DNA of 64,000 nucleotides from contig NC_088186.1 of NCBI RefSeq assembly GCF_028769735.1, positions 4,155,001 through 4,219,000 on the forward strand. Direction: 5' to 3'. Positions 1 through 13,530 of this stretch are shown here, piece after piece. This DNA comes from Zonotrichia leucophrys gambelii (lineage: Eukaryota > Chordata > Aves > Passeriformes > Passerellidae). The notes under the pieces were generated by a model. That model saw only the letters and a program-made list of their open reading frames with translations. It was not told the origin of the DNA and made no database searches. Within the stretch, counting starts at the first letter, position 1. Every line of letters begins with the position of its first letter. Made by a program: the position numbers and the translations under genes.

Positions 1-1674
1 CACAGCAGAATTTGTCTGAAGTCAATACACTTGTGGTACCTCCTAGAAGAAAATTCAAATATTTTAGATGAGGAGGCAACTTGTTAAATTCAGGCTGAAC
101 CTCTGGTTCAGGAATCTCTCGGCTTTCACTCAAGGAGAAACTCTAATCTCTGATCAAAGATGCAGGAACTTACCAACTTCAGTCACCTCATGTACAGAAT
201 AATCTCCATTTTCATTAGAGAATAGATAAAGTTTTTGCTGTTAAAAAAGGATGCTGTTTCTTTAATGTAATAAAACCTCAGCAGGACAGAACGTCTTTAC
301 TAGACTATCCCTCACTATTCCCACAAGAAATCAAATATAATCCTATTTAAGAAGCTTTAAATAATTTTGAGCTTTCATATTGACTTATTAAAATGCAGCT
401 TAAAAAATGCCTTCCTTGCAATCCCTTTACAAGGGTCAGGGATATAAAATTTGAAGAAATATGATTAGTAGATCAGTTGGAAAGATATGCGGCAGCTTCC
501 AATTTTATTATTTAAAACTCCCTTTAGGAAGAAAAGGTGATTCTGTAAAAAAAGTGGCACCATCTCCCTGAAGGAATCCAGTCCTGGGGCTTCCAGTCCT
601 GTCTCCTGCATTCAGAATTCAAGACTTGTGCCAGGTTTTTCTTAGACCTGAAGAGCCCTTGCAGCTGGGATAGGAGAGCTGCATTCTGTGTGCTCCTAGC
701 CCAGAGAAATGGAGGCTTATCAGACTCAGGCACAGAATAATCCAGGAGCACCTGTGGCCATTCCTGCCTGCTTCAGAAGACAAAGTGATAACAGAGATGC
801 AAATATGCCCCAGAGGACAGAGCACAGGTACAGTTTGGCCCCCAGAGCCTTTCCTTTAGCACCTGCAGACTCGGAGACATGAAGAGCTGTAAACTTTCAG
901 ATGTTGGTTGGAGTGGGATCAGCCCCTTTTTCACTTTCTAAACACTATGTGATGGAATAGAATAGAAAATTATGGGATGAAACAAGGCTCCTGCTGTGCT
1001 GACTGGAACTCTCTGCAGGGTGAGCTGTGTCTCCAAGCAGCAGCTGCACACTCCACCTGAATCCTGAGGGGTCCAGGCAGAAATCTTCCTCCAGCACATC
1101 TCAGTCCAGTTGCCCACGTTCATCCCTGTTGAGTTCAGAGGAAGAGCAGTTCCCCTGGGATCAGCAGGGTTGTAGGGATGTAAATGATGAGACAATTTGA
1201 CCCCGCTCTTGAAGAATATTAAATACAGCAGACACTCAAATCGTGCTGTCAGTTGGGCACAACTCCCATTAAGCACCGAGGGCCTTGTGCTGATGCAAGG
1301 ACCTGCCCGAATCATTTGCTCTGTCCTACAGCAAAATGTATTCAAGCTGCTGAAATGTAACTGCAAAACCCAGGCAGCAAAATCACACCCTGCCCATTAC
1401 ACTTACAGCCAGCTGCTGTGAAATCCTAATGTGTCAGGCTTTCTCCAGGAAATAAGGGAACTAATAACTTTACTCCTGCCTAAGGCTGGACTTTGGTCAA
1501 GGCTGTCAAAGCTTCTATGATTTTCCAGTGTTTTTGAAAAAAAAAAAAATATCCATGATTTTTGACATTTTGTGTGTGTGAGCAAGGAGGGAGCTGAGAG
1601 AGCTGAACTTGCCAGAGCTGCAGTGCTCAACCTTGGGTGCTCTGCAGGACAAACACCAAAGGGTCCTGAGCCCG

Positions 1675-2420
1675 CTGGTGCCTGATTTCAGCTCCTGAGG
1701 ATCAGGGGCACTCAAACAGGGCTGACTCCTGCCCAGAGTTTTCTCCTGTGGCAGAAAAAGCAGCAGTGACACCAAAGGCAAGACCAGCAAGCACCGGAGA
1801 GAGCCTTAATCCTCCAAGAGCTGTCATGAGGTTTTTCCTGCTCCATCTTTGTAATTTTCTACATTTAGGACAATAAAAGGAGTTGTCATGAGGTTTTTCC
1901 CTGCCCTGTCAGTAATTTTCTACATTTAGGACAATAACTGTGAAACTGGGCTGAAATAGAATGGGGAGTTGCTACCAATGCTTAAAAACTCTCATTTTCT
2001 ATAGGTTGATCTTATTAATGGTGCTAAAAACATGGCAGAAGTTATGTGGCTTACAAAATAATGCTTGCTTTCTTCCTACTGGTGCCTGATTTCAGCTCCT
2101 GAGGATCAGGGGCACTCAAACAGGGCTGACTCCTGCCCAGAGTTTTCTCCTGTGGCAGAAAAAGCAGCAGTGACACCAAAAGCAAGACCAGCAAGTATTG
2201 GAGAGAGCCTTAATCCTACAAGGGGCTGTCATGAGGTTTTTCCCTGCCCTGTCTTCATAATTTTCTACATTTAGGACAATAATTGTGAAACTGGGCTGAA
2301 ATGGAATGGGTAGTTGCTACCAATGCTTAAAAACTCTCATTTTCTATAGGTTGATCTTATTAATGGTGCTAAAAACATGGCAGAAGTTATGTGGCTTACA
2401 AAACAATGCTTGCTTTCTTC
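1675..2420. repeat. Local direct tandem duplication (404-bp offset)
   Basis: The block 1675-2075 is repeated almost base for base at 2079-2420, both starting CTGGTGCCTGATTTCAGCTC and ending GCTTGCTTTCTTC. The first copy is about 60 bp longer because it carries an internal duplication: the segment starting TGTCATGAGGTTTTTCC occurs at 1822 and again at 1884, each ending in the TTTAGGACAATAA stretch, while the second copy has it once. The few substitutions suggest a recent event, or an assembly artefact. No coding function is apparent. Confidence 0.85.
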
Positions 2421-2939
2421 ACTCTCTATCTCTATATATATATTTCTAAAATTCCCCATAATTCTACATCTGACTCCCTCATTGCTTTCCCCACCGAATT
2501 TTCTCAATACAATTCCAGCTCTGCTTTGTTCTGCTGTTTTTCTCTCCAGTTTTTTTTTTGAAAGGATAGAACAGAAGGGCTTGGGTACTACTCAGGTATG
2601 ACATACATGAACGGCCCAATTGCTTTCAAAGGGGCAACCTTCTGAGGCAACCAAGAGTTGGCTGGAAAAAGTCACTTCCTAATTGCATCATATTTGCTAA
2701 ATCAGACATTTTACATGCTGAAAAATTCTCCATGTTCCCTTCGTGCTCAGCCATTACAAAAGGCTCCTGCTCTGCTGGAGTTCTGACCCATATTTTCCCT
2801 GCTGCAGCCCAAATTTGGTTGCTAAAAGGTAAAAAAAGAGGGGGGAAAAAAAAATCTCTGCCTCATCACATCCCTCCCAAGCCCTGTTCAGCTGCTGTGG
2901 TATTTTCCTTCATTATGCTGCTGCCTCAGACTGTAAACC

Positions 2940-3130
2940 TCTCTAATTTCCTACATCGCAGCTATTTATTTAAATGCTAACTCGCATTATGAAGTGATAA
3001 TCCACAAGCGCAGGAGATAATTTATGAAGCATTTAAATTAAGAGGAGCAGCTAATTGGGAGCATGTGTCTTATAAGCCTTGCTAACACCAGAAAACTACA
3101 AATTAGGGAGAAAATGGAAGATATTTTTAT
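2940..3130. promoter_or_regulatory. Candidate conserved non-coding element
   Basis: This AT-rich but complex block lacks repeat character and is dense in homeodomain-type TAAT/ATTA cores, for example near 3022 and 3051 (CTAATTGG), with ATTTAAAT half-sites near 2969 and 3032. This texture is typical of deeply conserved developmental enhancers, and in vertebrates the developmental gene BARHL1 lies beyond CFAP77. No alignment was possible, so the call rests only on base texture and context. Confidence 0.25.
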
Positions 3131-3937
3131 CTTGCTTTTTTCCTTTTGTAATGCACTGAGGAAAAATATTACCATACATCACACAAACACTGCTGCTCAC
3201 AGAAGTCTTCTGTTGTTGGCTTCGTAGTTACTGGAACACACAATGCTCTCATTATTACAAATTCCTCATTATAACACACAGAATCATCTCTGCTCTCAGA
3301 GAAGGTGGAATGAGGTGGGGTTTTCTCCAAATAAAGCGGAATAAATTTTCCAGGAAAGGTCCCCTTCTCAGCTGCATGCATTAATTTAAAAGAGCTAAGA
3401 CTCCCTTGTTATATAGCAATGTTAAAGTGCATTTAATTTAGGACTGCATCACGCTGTAAGAGTTTTATAGGTTTTTGTTGAAGTGGGAATGAGCATAAAT
3501 GGCTGTGAATCAGAGAAAAGCAAATGTGCTGCAGCCACAAGGCTGAGGGAAGGTGTTTTGGATGTTCTCTTCAGATTTTTGACACCAAAGTCACAAACTT
3601 TGTTTTGAGGTGGTTTATTCATTAAAAAAACTAATATTGACCTGAATCTGAATAGCAACTTGCCCCATGCTGTGCAATTCTAGCTGTACAATGGAGATGG
3701 CTTCACTAAATGCTGCTGGCATGGGCTGAAGGGAAAGGAGGACACGGTGATAATTATCCCAAGGTCACAATCCTGCACCAGATTCCCTGGGAGGAGCAGG
3801 GAGGTGCAAGGCTGGGTGTCCTCAGGGGGCAGCTGCTTTTCTCTCTAAGTGGGGATTTTTGGGTGTTTGTGCTTTGATCAGAGGAATTCCACATCTGGGA
3901 TGTTCTCCCATAGGAGCCAGAGGGTTTCTCTGCACTC

Positions 3938-4107
3938 CCCAAAGAGCATCCTGGGCATCCAGAGGATTGCATGAACAGCTCTGAAGGAGCTCATGGCATG
4001 TGGAGCCTGAGTCTGACAGTAAAAAGATGCCCAAAGAGCATCCTGGGCATCCAGGGGATTGCAAGAACAACTCTGAGGGGGCTCATGGCACGTGGAGCCT
4101 GAGGCTG
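3938..4107. repeat. Two-copy direct repeat, 92-bp period
   Basis: AAAGAGCATCCTGGGCATCC at 3941 recurs at 4033, and each is followed by matching sequence through a shared GTGGAGCCTGAG motif, giving two copies of about 78 bp at a 92-bp offset. The copies differ at roughly one base in ten. It is a simple intronic tandem duplication with no coding meaning. Confidence 0.8.
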
Positions 4108-7100
4108 AGCAAGGACCACCTTAACATGGACCCTCTGCCAGCCTTCAGCAACCACTTCAGTTTTTGTACAGCTGTACAGTGAGATCTTTAGTTAGGATCC
4201 TCCTTTACCCAGCAAGCAATTCTTGTGGCTCCCTTGTGTGGCTGCTGGAGACAGATTTGCTGTTAGAGTGAAATATTGTGTGCACACCCTGCCTGGCAGG
4301 GTGCTTGGGAAGCACAGTGAGATCCTTGGACAGAGGATGCTCTGGCAGTGTGTGTGTGTGAGTCCAACCCCTCTACATGTCTAGAAAATACCTGTCTCTA
4401 ATCTCTACATTCTTATTTTTGCTCTTACAAATCTCCCTTTCTGTGTATCCTGTCAGAAACCAGGCAGCAAACAGGCTCTGGCATTATTGGAGCTGCTCCT
4501 CGATTCGGAGGAAACCATAAATCTGAAACTTCAATCATATCTTTATGATCATTCAGCAAACAGAGATGGAGGATTTATTCAACATGGGATAGCAAAGGGG
4601 AAACTGCAGGGGGTTATTGCAGGAGATATTGGTTTAGCTAAGGCAGAAGTGCTCCCCCGGGCCTCTCTAGGGCCGAGCCAATGAACAATGGCACCAATGA
4701 CAATAACAAGGCAATTATGGGCAAGAGGGTGAGGAGGGGGTAATGCTTTGTTAAAGATAGAGCTAAGATTCCAGCATGGTGTCTCTTTTGTGTGCTTTAG
4801 GAACTAAAGGATGGTGTGTCTGCCTGGGGTGGGCTTATTAGGAGCTGGTGATCCTAAAAACACAGCCAGTGCTTCAAAGTGCCTGTAGCTTGCATGTGAC
4901 TGTGCTGCTCTTAGGAATTTATGATGATTTCCTCCCTAATTAAATAGGGCTGGCAATGGGTTCCCCTAATCCATGCTGCACTCCAGGGCAGGAGGTAAGC
5001 ATTTAAACCTCTGCTGAGGAAGGTTTGTCTCTCTGGCTGTGATGATGTTGGGTTTTCTACATTTGGAACTAACTCTTACTCCCAGGAGGAGACTCAGGGG
5101 ATGTCTGTTGGCCACAGTGTTGTGCCACAACCACTTAAACAGCCCTTCCACCAATTTGGCTTGGAAAGGCTGCTTTGAGATCGCCCTGTGACCTGGTGCC
5201 CAGCCTTGCACTGCTCCCATCTTCTATCTTAGATGATATTTTTAATAACAATAGCCAACTTTCAAAATCCTGAGTGTGGAGAGAAGCTCAGTCCTTAGGT
5301 TTCCAATACAAAAACACTTCTGAACAACAAAACAACATCTTCATTTGCTCTCAAGGGGATCAAAGTGGGGATCACTGGAGAGGTGGCTCCTGTGGGCTCA
5401 GCCTTGTCCTGGGAAGCTTCCCCAGTACAAAATGGGAACACAAAAGCCTTGGCACAAAGGGGTGGAAATGTTCCTGGGCGAGCTGGATCCTGCCAATGGA
5501 TGGGACCTGGATGAAATTAGCATCTTTTCAGGGTGCAAGGGACACAAACCTTTTTTTAATTAATTTTTTTTTTTTTTACAAAAAAATGTGATGGTGCAAA
5601 AGCAGGAACCCAACAATCCATCCCCACCTGTCCTGCCTCCCCTCCCCTTTCTTTTACCAATTTTTCCCTCTCTCCCTTTCCCTCCTGAGCCCCAGGGCGG
5701 TTTGTTTTTGCCTGCAGAAGGAAGGTTGAAATATAGCGGAGGGGTGCAGGCATCTCTCCCTGTGGCCCTGCCCCTGCTGGCAGGAATGCAGCCATAAAAT
5801 AACCCAGAGCCATCCGTAACCTGTCGCCAAAGCCCCTCTCCGAGGTGAGAGCTTTCCTCCCTGCCGTGGCTGTTAGCTGCAATGTATTTCTCCCTGCACT
5901 AAGCACCGTCTTTCCCAGGGCTGCATTACAATGATTTATAAACCCCATTTCTGGGGAAAACTAATAGATCAAAGTGAGGAGAAGGAAAAAAAAAAAAAGG
6001 AGACATGAGCAGCTGGAAGAAGATATTGAAGCATGAAACAAAAAACAGGAATGAAAAAGTAGTTTGTGGCACTAGTGAGTTGTTCTGTGCTGCGCTTGTG
6101 TTATTGAAAAATAATAGGGGGAATCTGTATTTTAATCCAGTTTTTTAAAGACATGTTCAAGTAATCTGAAAAGGTCTACCTAAAGCCAGCTTGCTTTTGT
6201 GTGCTTGTGCATCTCTTACAGAACCAAACACTTATTTTGCTGTTGAGCCTTTCCCTGTCTAGTCTCATGTCTTATTTAGACTTTCCGTGATTTTAAGCAA
6301 CATCTAGATTTTGTAATGGGGTAACAGAAAGCATTGCATGGAGGATTGATGCTCCTCTGGACCTGAGCTAAGACTTGGTCAGTTTTTACAAAGGAAACAT
6401 GGACTGAGGTCAGGGTGCCAGTGGGGTGCTCTGACTCTGTCTCTGCTTCCTCTCCTGCACAGTGGAGGTGAATGGAGGAGATTCATCACAGAACTCTCAG
6501 CTTCAGTCAAGTTAAAACCCGACTGAACTGAGGCAGGAGCACAGCCCAATGCTCATCTCTTAGTTCTACAATGATGAATGCATTAGGGTTTGTAAGAGCT
6601 TTAGTGATACAGAGCTAATTGGGCTTTTGTGTGTGTTCTGCTTGTCTGGTTCAGCTCCAGACATCCCTGACTTCAAACGTAGGCAGGGCTGGAGAATTAT
6701 TATGAAAATAACCATAATCCTTGTGGAGTGCTTCATATATTCACAGGGCTGCACAAACCTTCTGCCTCCCATCTCCCCACGTGCAGTGGAAGTGAGAGCA
6801 AACCTCACACACCTCTGATGAAATGCACTGAGTAGGACAAACAGCAGATTTGACAGAAAACAGACATGTGTGGCAAGACCACAGGGGCTTTTCTAAGAGA
6901 TTGTACAGAGCCATGAGAGGGAAGCTGAAGAATTATCCCCAGGCACATCCCAAACTTCTCTGAGGTTTGTAGGTTTCCATTCAAAGCATTTCTCTGTGCT
7001 CCTGTTGTTTAAATTTTCACTCTGCCTGGCAATTTGCTGTTGCCAGTTAATGCTGCAGTGCTGTGTTCACTTCAGGCTGCCTGGTTTGCCTTGGTTCCTG

Positions 7101-7419
7101 ATTTCTGCTCCATCCTTTGGTGCTGTAAAGGGTTCCTGGGGGAATGCAGGTGCAGGGGATGTTCATGGATGTGCATAATTGATCCTTCCCACAGCTGACA
7201 CAGGAAACAAGCACGTGGTGAGCTGCTCTGCACAAGGAAGGGCTGTGCTTGTTCTCACAGAGGAGCTGTGGGGGCAGTCAGGGGCTGAATTTTCATTTTG
7301 GTGGCTTTGTAAAAACATGGCCTGGAGAAGACACATCCAGGATGGCACCCATGACAAGATCTGCTTTCAGCTCCATGTCTCACTGTTGATAACAGAACCA
7401 AACATTGCCACTGGCAGGA

Positions 7420-7486
7420 CCAACACCTGCTCATTCAAACCATCTGGTGGATCTCTTCCACCCTGAGATATTCTATAATTCTGTGA
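7420..7486 (+). mobile_element. CR1-like LINE 3' end remnant
   Basis: The short segment containing GGATCTCTTCCACCCTGAGA and then ATTCTATAATTCTGTGA resembles the conserved 3' terminus of avian CR1 LINEs (a GATCTC...TTCCA block followed by ATTCTGTGA). Only the last few dozen bases remain, as is usual for 5'-truncated CR1 copies. It has no coding capacity. Confidence 0.6.
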
Positions 7487-10400
7487 CCCTCATGGCTGAG
7501 CCTAACTTTTGGCTCAGGGCTTTGACCAGTAAGAGCTGGGTAAGTTAAAACGAAAATACAATTAGTTTTCTAAAAATATTTTTAAAAATGCTTCAAACAA
7601 GAGAGGTCATCTTGTTAAAACATTCAACCCCTTCTTTCCTTTGGCTCCAGAGAGCCATGGAGGTCACACCAGGCAGCTGCAGAGGCCCTGTTAGGGATCC
7701 TGCATGGATCCATTGCTCTGCTGACCAGAGCCTGATGCAGCTGCCTCTCCCATGGACCTTGCTCTGGTAGCTGCATCCCCTATTACCACAAGCAGAAAAA
7801 TCATCCATGCTCTAATAGCTATTGTAACCCTCCTAAAACTATGACAAAATCTCTCTTCTGACTCCCCATGGCCCAGCCAGTCTTTGCTCTTCTTTCCTCT
7901 CTGCAGAGTGAGCTGGCAGGATGAAAGACAGCTGGGAAGGCGGGAGAGCTGAATGTGGACTAAGAGCTGCCAGAGGAATATGAGAAGAGAATTTTGCCCT
8001 ATAAGCTTTAATAAGGTGGTGGGTTAAGAGAAATGCAGCTAGGGAGAAAGATGGGGAATGTTCTCTCTCCAAATGGGCACTGCTTCAGTTTGTAAAAGCA
8101 CCAGGGATTCCCCATGTGGCTTAATTTATTATTTTCCCACTCGTTAAATGCCAAAACAATAAAGCAAAATCTATTGTTAGCTTTAAAATGCAGGTGATTT
8201 GCATATGGCTGTGATAGTCCTACTGCTGCCTTCATTTAAACTCAGTAAGCCGAGGTACCTTTAAAAATTATGACTTGTTTTACATTTAATATACTGAACT
8301 ATGTTAACATAATATTAAGAGGCTGACTTCACAGCTTAATTGCTGCTCACGTAGAGGCAGCTTTAGCAGCAGCAGCAGCATTAGTCTGAGCTGTGCAGCC
8401 TGAGATGAGCAGCTGGAGGAGCAGCCTGCACAAAGGGGCTCAGAGCTGCTCCTTCCCTGCCATGGTTCCCCCATAAGAGCACCCTGGAAACCCCAAATCA
8501 TTTTTACTCCCTTGTGTTCGGGGGTATTTGGCTCCCTAATGCAGGTAAAATTGCACCTGGACAAAGCAGTGTTGGAAAATCAGGTGGGTTTTTGCCCCAT
8601 CTAGTGAGGTTTTGCAGAGGGGGAAGGAATTGCACCATTCCCTGGCAGAGCTGGACACTCTCTGCTCTCCCAGCCCTGAGTTTGCTGCAGACACTGTGCA
8701 GTTCTGCTGTTGGTGTGGTATATTCTCATTTTCTTCCTTCCTTCTTTGTGTCAGGCTGAATGCAAAGAGGGCAGGAATGGCAATGGGAGCCAGGCCCAGC
8801 AGACTTTTAACCTCTCCTTGAATGCAGAGACCCTCTGACCATATTTTGGTCGATGCAGTTGGCTGAGGCTGCTGGGGAAGGCTGAATTGCCGCAGTTTCC
8901 TTTAGTCCCTCTGTATTTTCAGCATCCTGAACCCTGGGCCAGCTCTCAACAGCAGGGCATCACCTTTAAGGAGGCAGCTCCTGCACGTGGCTCACTCGTC
9001 CTTGATCCCCAAACCTCCAGCAGGAAAGTGGCACAGGGTGCTGCCCTTCTTGTACATTGTCAGAAATGTAATTAACATCCAAATGTTGCCCCAGGATGTG
9101 CCCAAAATAAGAGGCATCCTAGGCTCGTCAGGAGCTGAAAAGGTATCCAAGCATTTCCAGCTGCTCACATCCATGTGTGTCTGGCTTCCACACATGGCTC
9201 AGATTTTGAGGTCTGGACTCCTTAAAAAAATTGCCTTTTTTCTTCTTGAAAAAAAGCATCCAGATTGACAGAGATGTACACCAAGTTCTAGCCCTCTATG
9301 ATTTAAAAGAGCAAAGTTATAGGCCCCTGAAAATTGAGGTTTATAATAGAAGCAATGGCAAACCCTTAACTACAGAGAAGCTACCAGGCGTTGCAACAAT
9401 AATTGGGAAGGGAGGGAAAAAAAATCACACTGTGTTTTTCAGTGCTTAGCTAAGAAATACAACAAGAGAGTTTATTGCTTGCAAAACACAGCTGCACTGC
9501 CTCAAATTGGATGGAAAAACGAACCCTGATAATTTATTACACCCCTAAAGTCACAAGAATGTACCCATAAATTACTTTTTTGGAGGGGGAGGGAAGTGGT
9601 ACCACTGTAGTCCATTCTGCACAACCTACTTATTAGTATCATAATTTATTATTATTATGCCCTGCTGCAAATAGAGAGGCAGATAAAACTCAAATCTATT
9701 AAAACAACCGCTCCACTTTCTCTGAGCCACTGAGGGACACCATTCCAAAGGAAATGAGATAAATTACTAAGACAAATGGATGGGTCTTGCATTAGAGCAC
9801 GTAGCTTGTATATATGCAAGAGCAGGAGGATAATTCAGGCAAAAAAAAAAAAAAGAGTCATGTTAAGTTTTACCATTCAGGATTCAACACAGAGGGACTG
9901 GGATAACATCAAGTGGTCAATTAAATGTTTCTAATGTATAGATTTTTTTTTTCTCCCCCAAGATCCTATGTGTTCACTTGGAATGAATTTGCAAAGCTGA
10001 AATAACTGCTCTGCTTCTATTGCAAATGTACCTGGATCAGCATGTATTTAAAAATATGCTTTATCCAGCTATTGTGAGGAAGCAGGCACTGTAGTGATAA
10101 GCCTGAAATTACATTGATAATATATATATGTAAAAATAGATATATCCAAGTGGTGCTGATCAATTACAAAGCTGATTTGAATTTAAGGTTGGTGAAAGAT
10201 TGTTTTAGATTCCCAAAAGGGGAAAATGGCAGAACCAAAGGTGCCTTTATCAAATTCGCCACGTGCCTCTGCTAATGGGTCAAGAGGAATTTTTGTTCTA
10301 TTTTTCCTTCTCTTCATTTCTTTCTGGAGCAGCAGTTTTTAATGCTGTCCTCCCCTTTCCTGCCACATGGATGGATTAGCAGAAATTATAATTGTTTTGG

Positions 10401-13369
10401 GAGGTTATTGCTCAATTGCCCTCTTCAGGACATGGTTATTGCAAAGTCAGGATGGGTTTGGTGTTCTTGGCCATAATCACTGGGCTATAATACAGCCCTG
10501 GTTTTGGAAGCTGCTACTCCAGAATGGGTTTGGGTACAAAACTGCCAAGTTTGAGAAAAAACCTGGCAGCAACCACAGCCAATTTGTGGTTTTCACTTTA
10601 ATTCTTTTTAAAAATATAGCCACTATGTATGTGATACAAATTCATCTGGACTTTCCTAAGTAGTGTTCACTCTTCATATTGATGGTGATACTTGAAGTGA
10701 AAAATGGAAGTATATAAAATTATTTCCTTTCTGAGCTAAAAGGTACATGAAATACACTCATAAAGCTACATTTGACACTGCTCTAGATTTGTGCTTGAAC
10801 ATTTTTGCTCCTGCAACTTTATCTAATTGTTTATGTAAGATCATGAGAGCAGGGAAGGCAGGAATTTGCTCCACCTTCATTTGAACGTCAGTTGGCAAAT
10901 CCAACAATTGTAGCTTTTGCTTTTGGCCCTTTGTTCAGGTCCAAGGTATCAAACTTCCCATGGAAAGCTGAATTTCCACTCTTCAAATAGCATGCTGTTG
11001 GTATTTTCTTCAAATGTGGCACCTGCCTCTAGCAAAGTGCAGGGCCACTACTTGGGCTCTTTTGTCAGTTTTTCATCCCACTTTTGCCCTTTCCACAGGG
11101 AAATATTCCATCTGCATGGCCTGGCAGTTTCTAGTATTCAGTTTGGTAGCTGGTTACCTTCCTCCTGAGGTTCTGGCACTGCCCATTTAAAGCATGTTAA
11201 TGTTAAAGCCAAGTTTCCAAGCCACTATTCCCTCTCCAAAAGGGAAGAGGGTGAAAGGAGCCTAAGCAGAGCAGGGGCAGTGAAATTTTAAAGTATTATG
11301 ACACACATACATTTAATATTACATCACATGTAAGGGAACAAGCACATATGATTGCAATATTATATGACAAATACAGGTCCTACGACGTTAAATTTAGTGC
11401 CTTGTGATTGATGATCCTTTGTTTCCAGGTTTTCCTCTCTGTATATATTATTTCTGTAGGATAAGCATCTTACCAGCTGGAAGAAACATACAACTTTTTT
11501 ATTTTCTAGCATGTAATTTCTGTTTGATTCACAGCTAATAAATAGGTCATCTTGTACTTTTGAAATGCCAACATGCAGTAATTCAGTGAAATAGAGACTC
11601 TACATTAAAAAGCTGTCAACCCCAGTGCAATTTTCCTGCACCCTACGCTCTGGAAAGATACCTTGTCACTCATGGTTCAGCTCTGTTTTCCTGAAATATC
11701 TCTTCTTCTGCATAAATAATGAATATAGTTGCATGAAAATATCTGGCACAATGTCTGTTCTTCCTCCCACTCTAAGGAGCTGCAGCACAGCCTCTGTATT
11801 TATTGGTTGATCTTCCCAACAAATCTTGCTGAAATCACAGGGGTGGTAATAGCGTGGCCCCCTCCCAGGTGTTCTCTGTGCTAAACCCATCCTGCCCTCC
11901 TGCCTCAAGGCAGGCAACTCCTGCCTTCAAAAAACACTTTGCTGTTTAATTCTTCTCAAAATATAAAGGCTACAACAGCACAGAGTAATTTAAAACACTT
12001 ATTTGCTTTCAAGCTCTTTCCATTTCTAATGTGTCACGCAGGTCTCGCACAGGAAAATATCAGCCTGAAGCAGATCCCAATTAGGAGTTTTTAAAATTAA
12101 TTCTGTTCTTTAAAAAAGCTTGCTATAAATCCCACCAGATTACTAAGCCTGTCTTCTAATTCATCTGATCTGAAAACACACAATTTACTGGTTTTTATGG
12201 CTTTCTGCTGGTAGCTCATTAGAGGTGACACAAGGATGGCAAAAGCTGCTTCTGAAACTCTGATTTCCACCACAAACATTGGAACTGGGCTGCCTTGTTT
12301 GCTCATTGAAGGAGCCCTCTAATTTTCCATTCTGATCTGTAAAATCATGGTGCATCCAAGGGATCTCACTTCCTGAGACAGGGAAATCTCTGCAGCGCTG
12401 ATTTCCCAGTCCCAGGGTCTTTACAACTCACCCCCAGAGCGCACAGACAAAATCTGAAGGCAGAGATTGAATCCTGCAGGTGTTGCTCACATGAATGCTT
12501 CCCCCTGATCCCCAGCTCGATAATGTGATGTGAGGCAGGGGCAATGCTGTTTGAAACTGGATCAGCTCAAACCATGAAAAATTTGGCAGTGCCTTTTGTG
12601 GGCTTGAATCGACACAAAGTTGGAACTTGCAGAAAGTCAACCCTTGAAAATGGGGAAAGCAGGGTGTGCTGAACCCCTGGGAGTCAGGTTTTACAGAGGA
12701 TAAAGCTGCTGAATCCTCACAGTGAGGTCCAAAAGTAATTTAAATCTCTTCCCCTCTCCCCCTGCTCCCAATTTCCCCATCCCAGTTGTTGTGAGATGCA
12801 TCAGCTGAGAAGGAAAGTTGGAAAGTGACACTAATAAGGAGGGCTCAGACGCACTAAGAGTATTAAAAGGTTAGGTCATGGTGTGTTCTATTAAATAGAA
12901 TATTAATTGAATTCTTGACATCTGAGGTGAACTGTGACATGCTCATGGGATAAATATTGCATTTAACAGAGCATCATGACCTAAAGCTGTAAATACTATT
13001 GAGCATCAGTGCCAATCCTTCACAATAGATCTTAGCCCCAGTCCTCAGGGTACGGATGCTCCCTTGGAGCTCCCTTTGGAAGCTTGAGCTTAAAACCAGC
13101 TCTCACATTTCTTCTTTCTGGTCTCAGTTAAGTCTGAAATTGCTTCTTCCATCTCAAGGCTACACTCTGCCTCAAAGCTGTGGTTACAGACTCCTGATAC
13201 AAAGCTAGAACTGGATGTTTCAAATGCCACGTGCTACACGGTGCAAGAAAGGTAAAAGAAAATTTCTCCATTTCCACCCCCACGCCATAAAGAAGATTAA
13301 AACATTACAAAGACCAATTAAAAATAGGGAATCTCACAGCAACATTTTCATTAACCCTCCCTGGTTCTT

Positions 13370-13530
13370 CTTTCTGTCTCATTAGTCATCACAGGGAGAG
13401 GAAGGATCATTTTAATTAGCAGCATTGTAAAGCTTTATTTAAGGCAACTGCCCCTCCTGCTGCTCTCTGGATTACCCTGACGGCTTATAAATACAATACC
13501 AAATCATTACCAGCCAAAAACAACGCTGCT
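13370..13530. promoter_or_regulatory. Candidate conserved non-coding element
   Basis: This non-repetitive block contains several homeobox-like ATTAG/TTAATT cores (near 13382 and 13413), a TTTATTTAAGG stretch and the sequence GGATTACCCTGACGG, which includes a GGATTA bicoid-class site. No open frame or splice pair is present. The call is from base texture only, and cross-species alignment would decide it. Confidence 0.22.
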
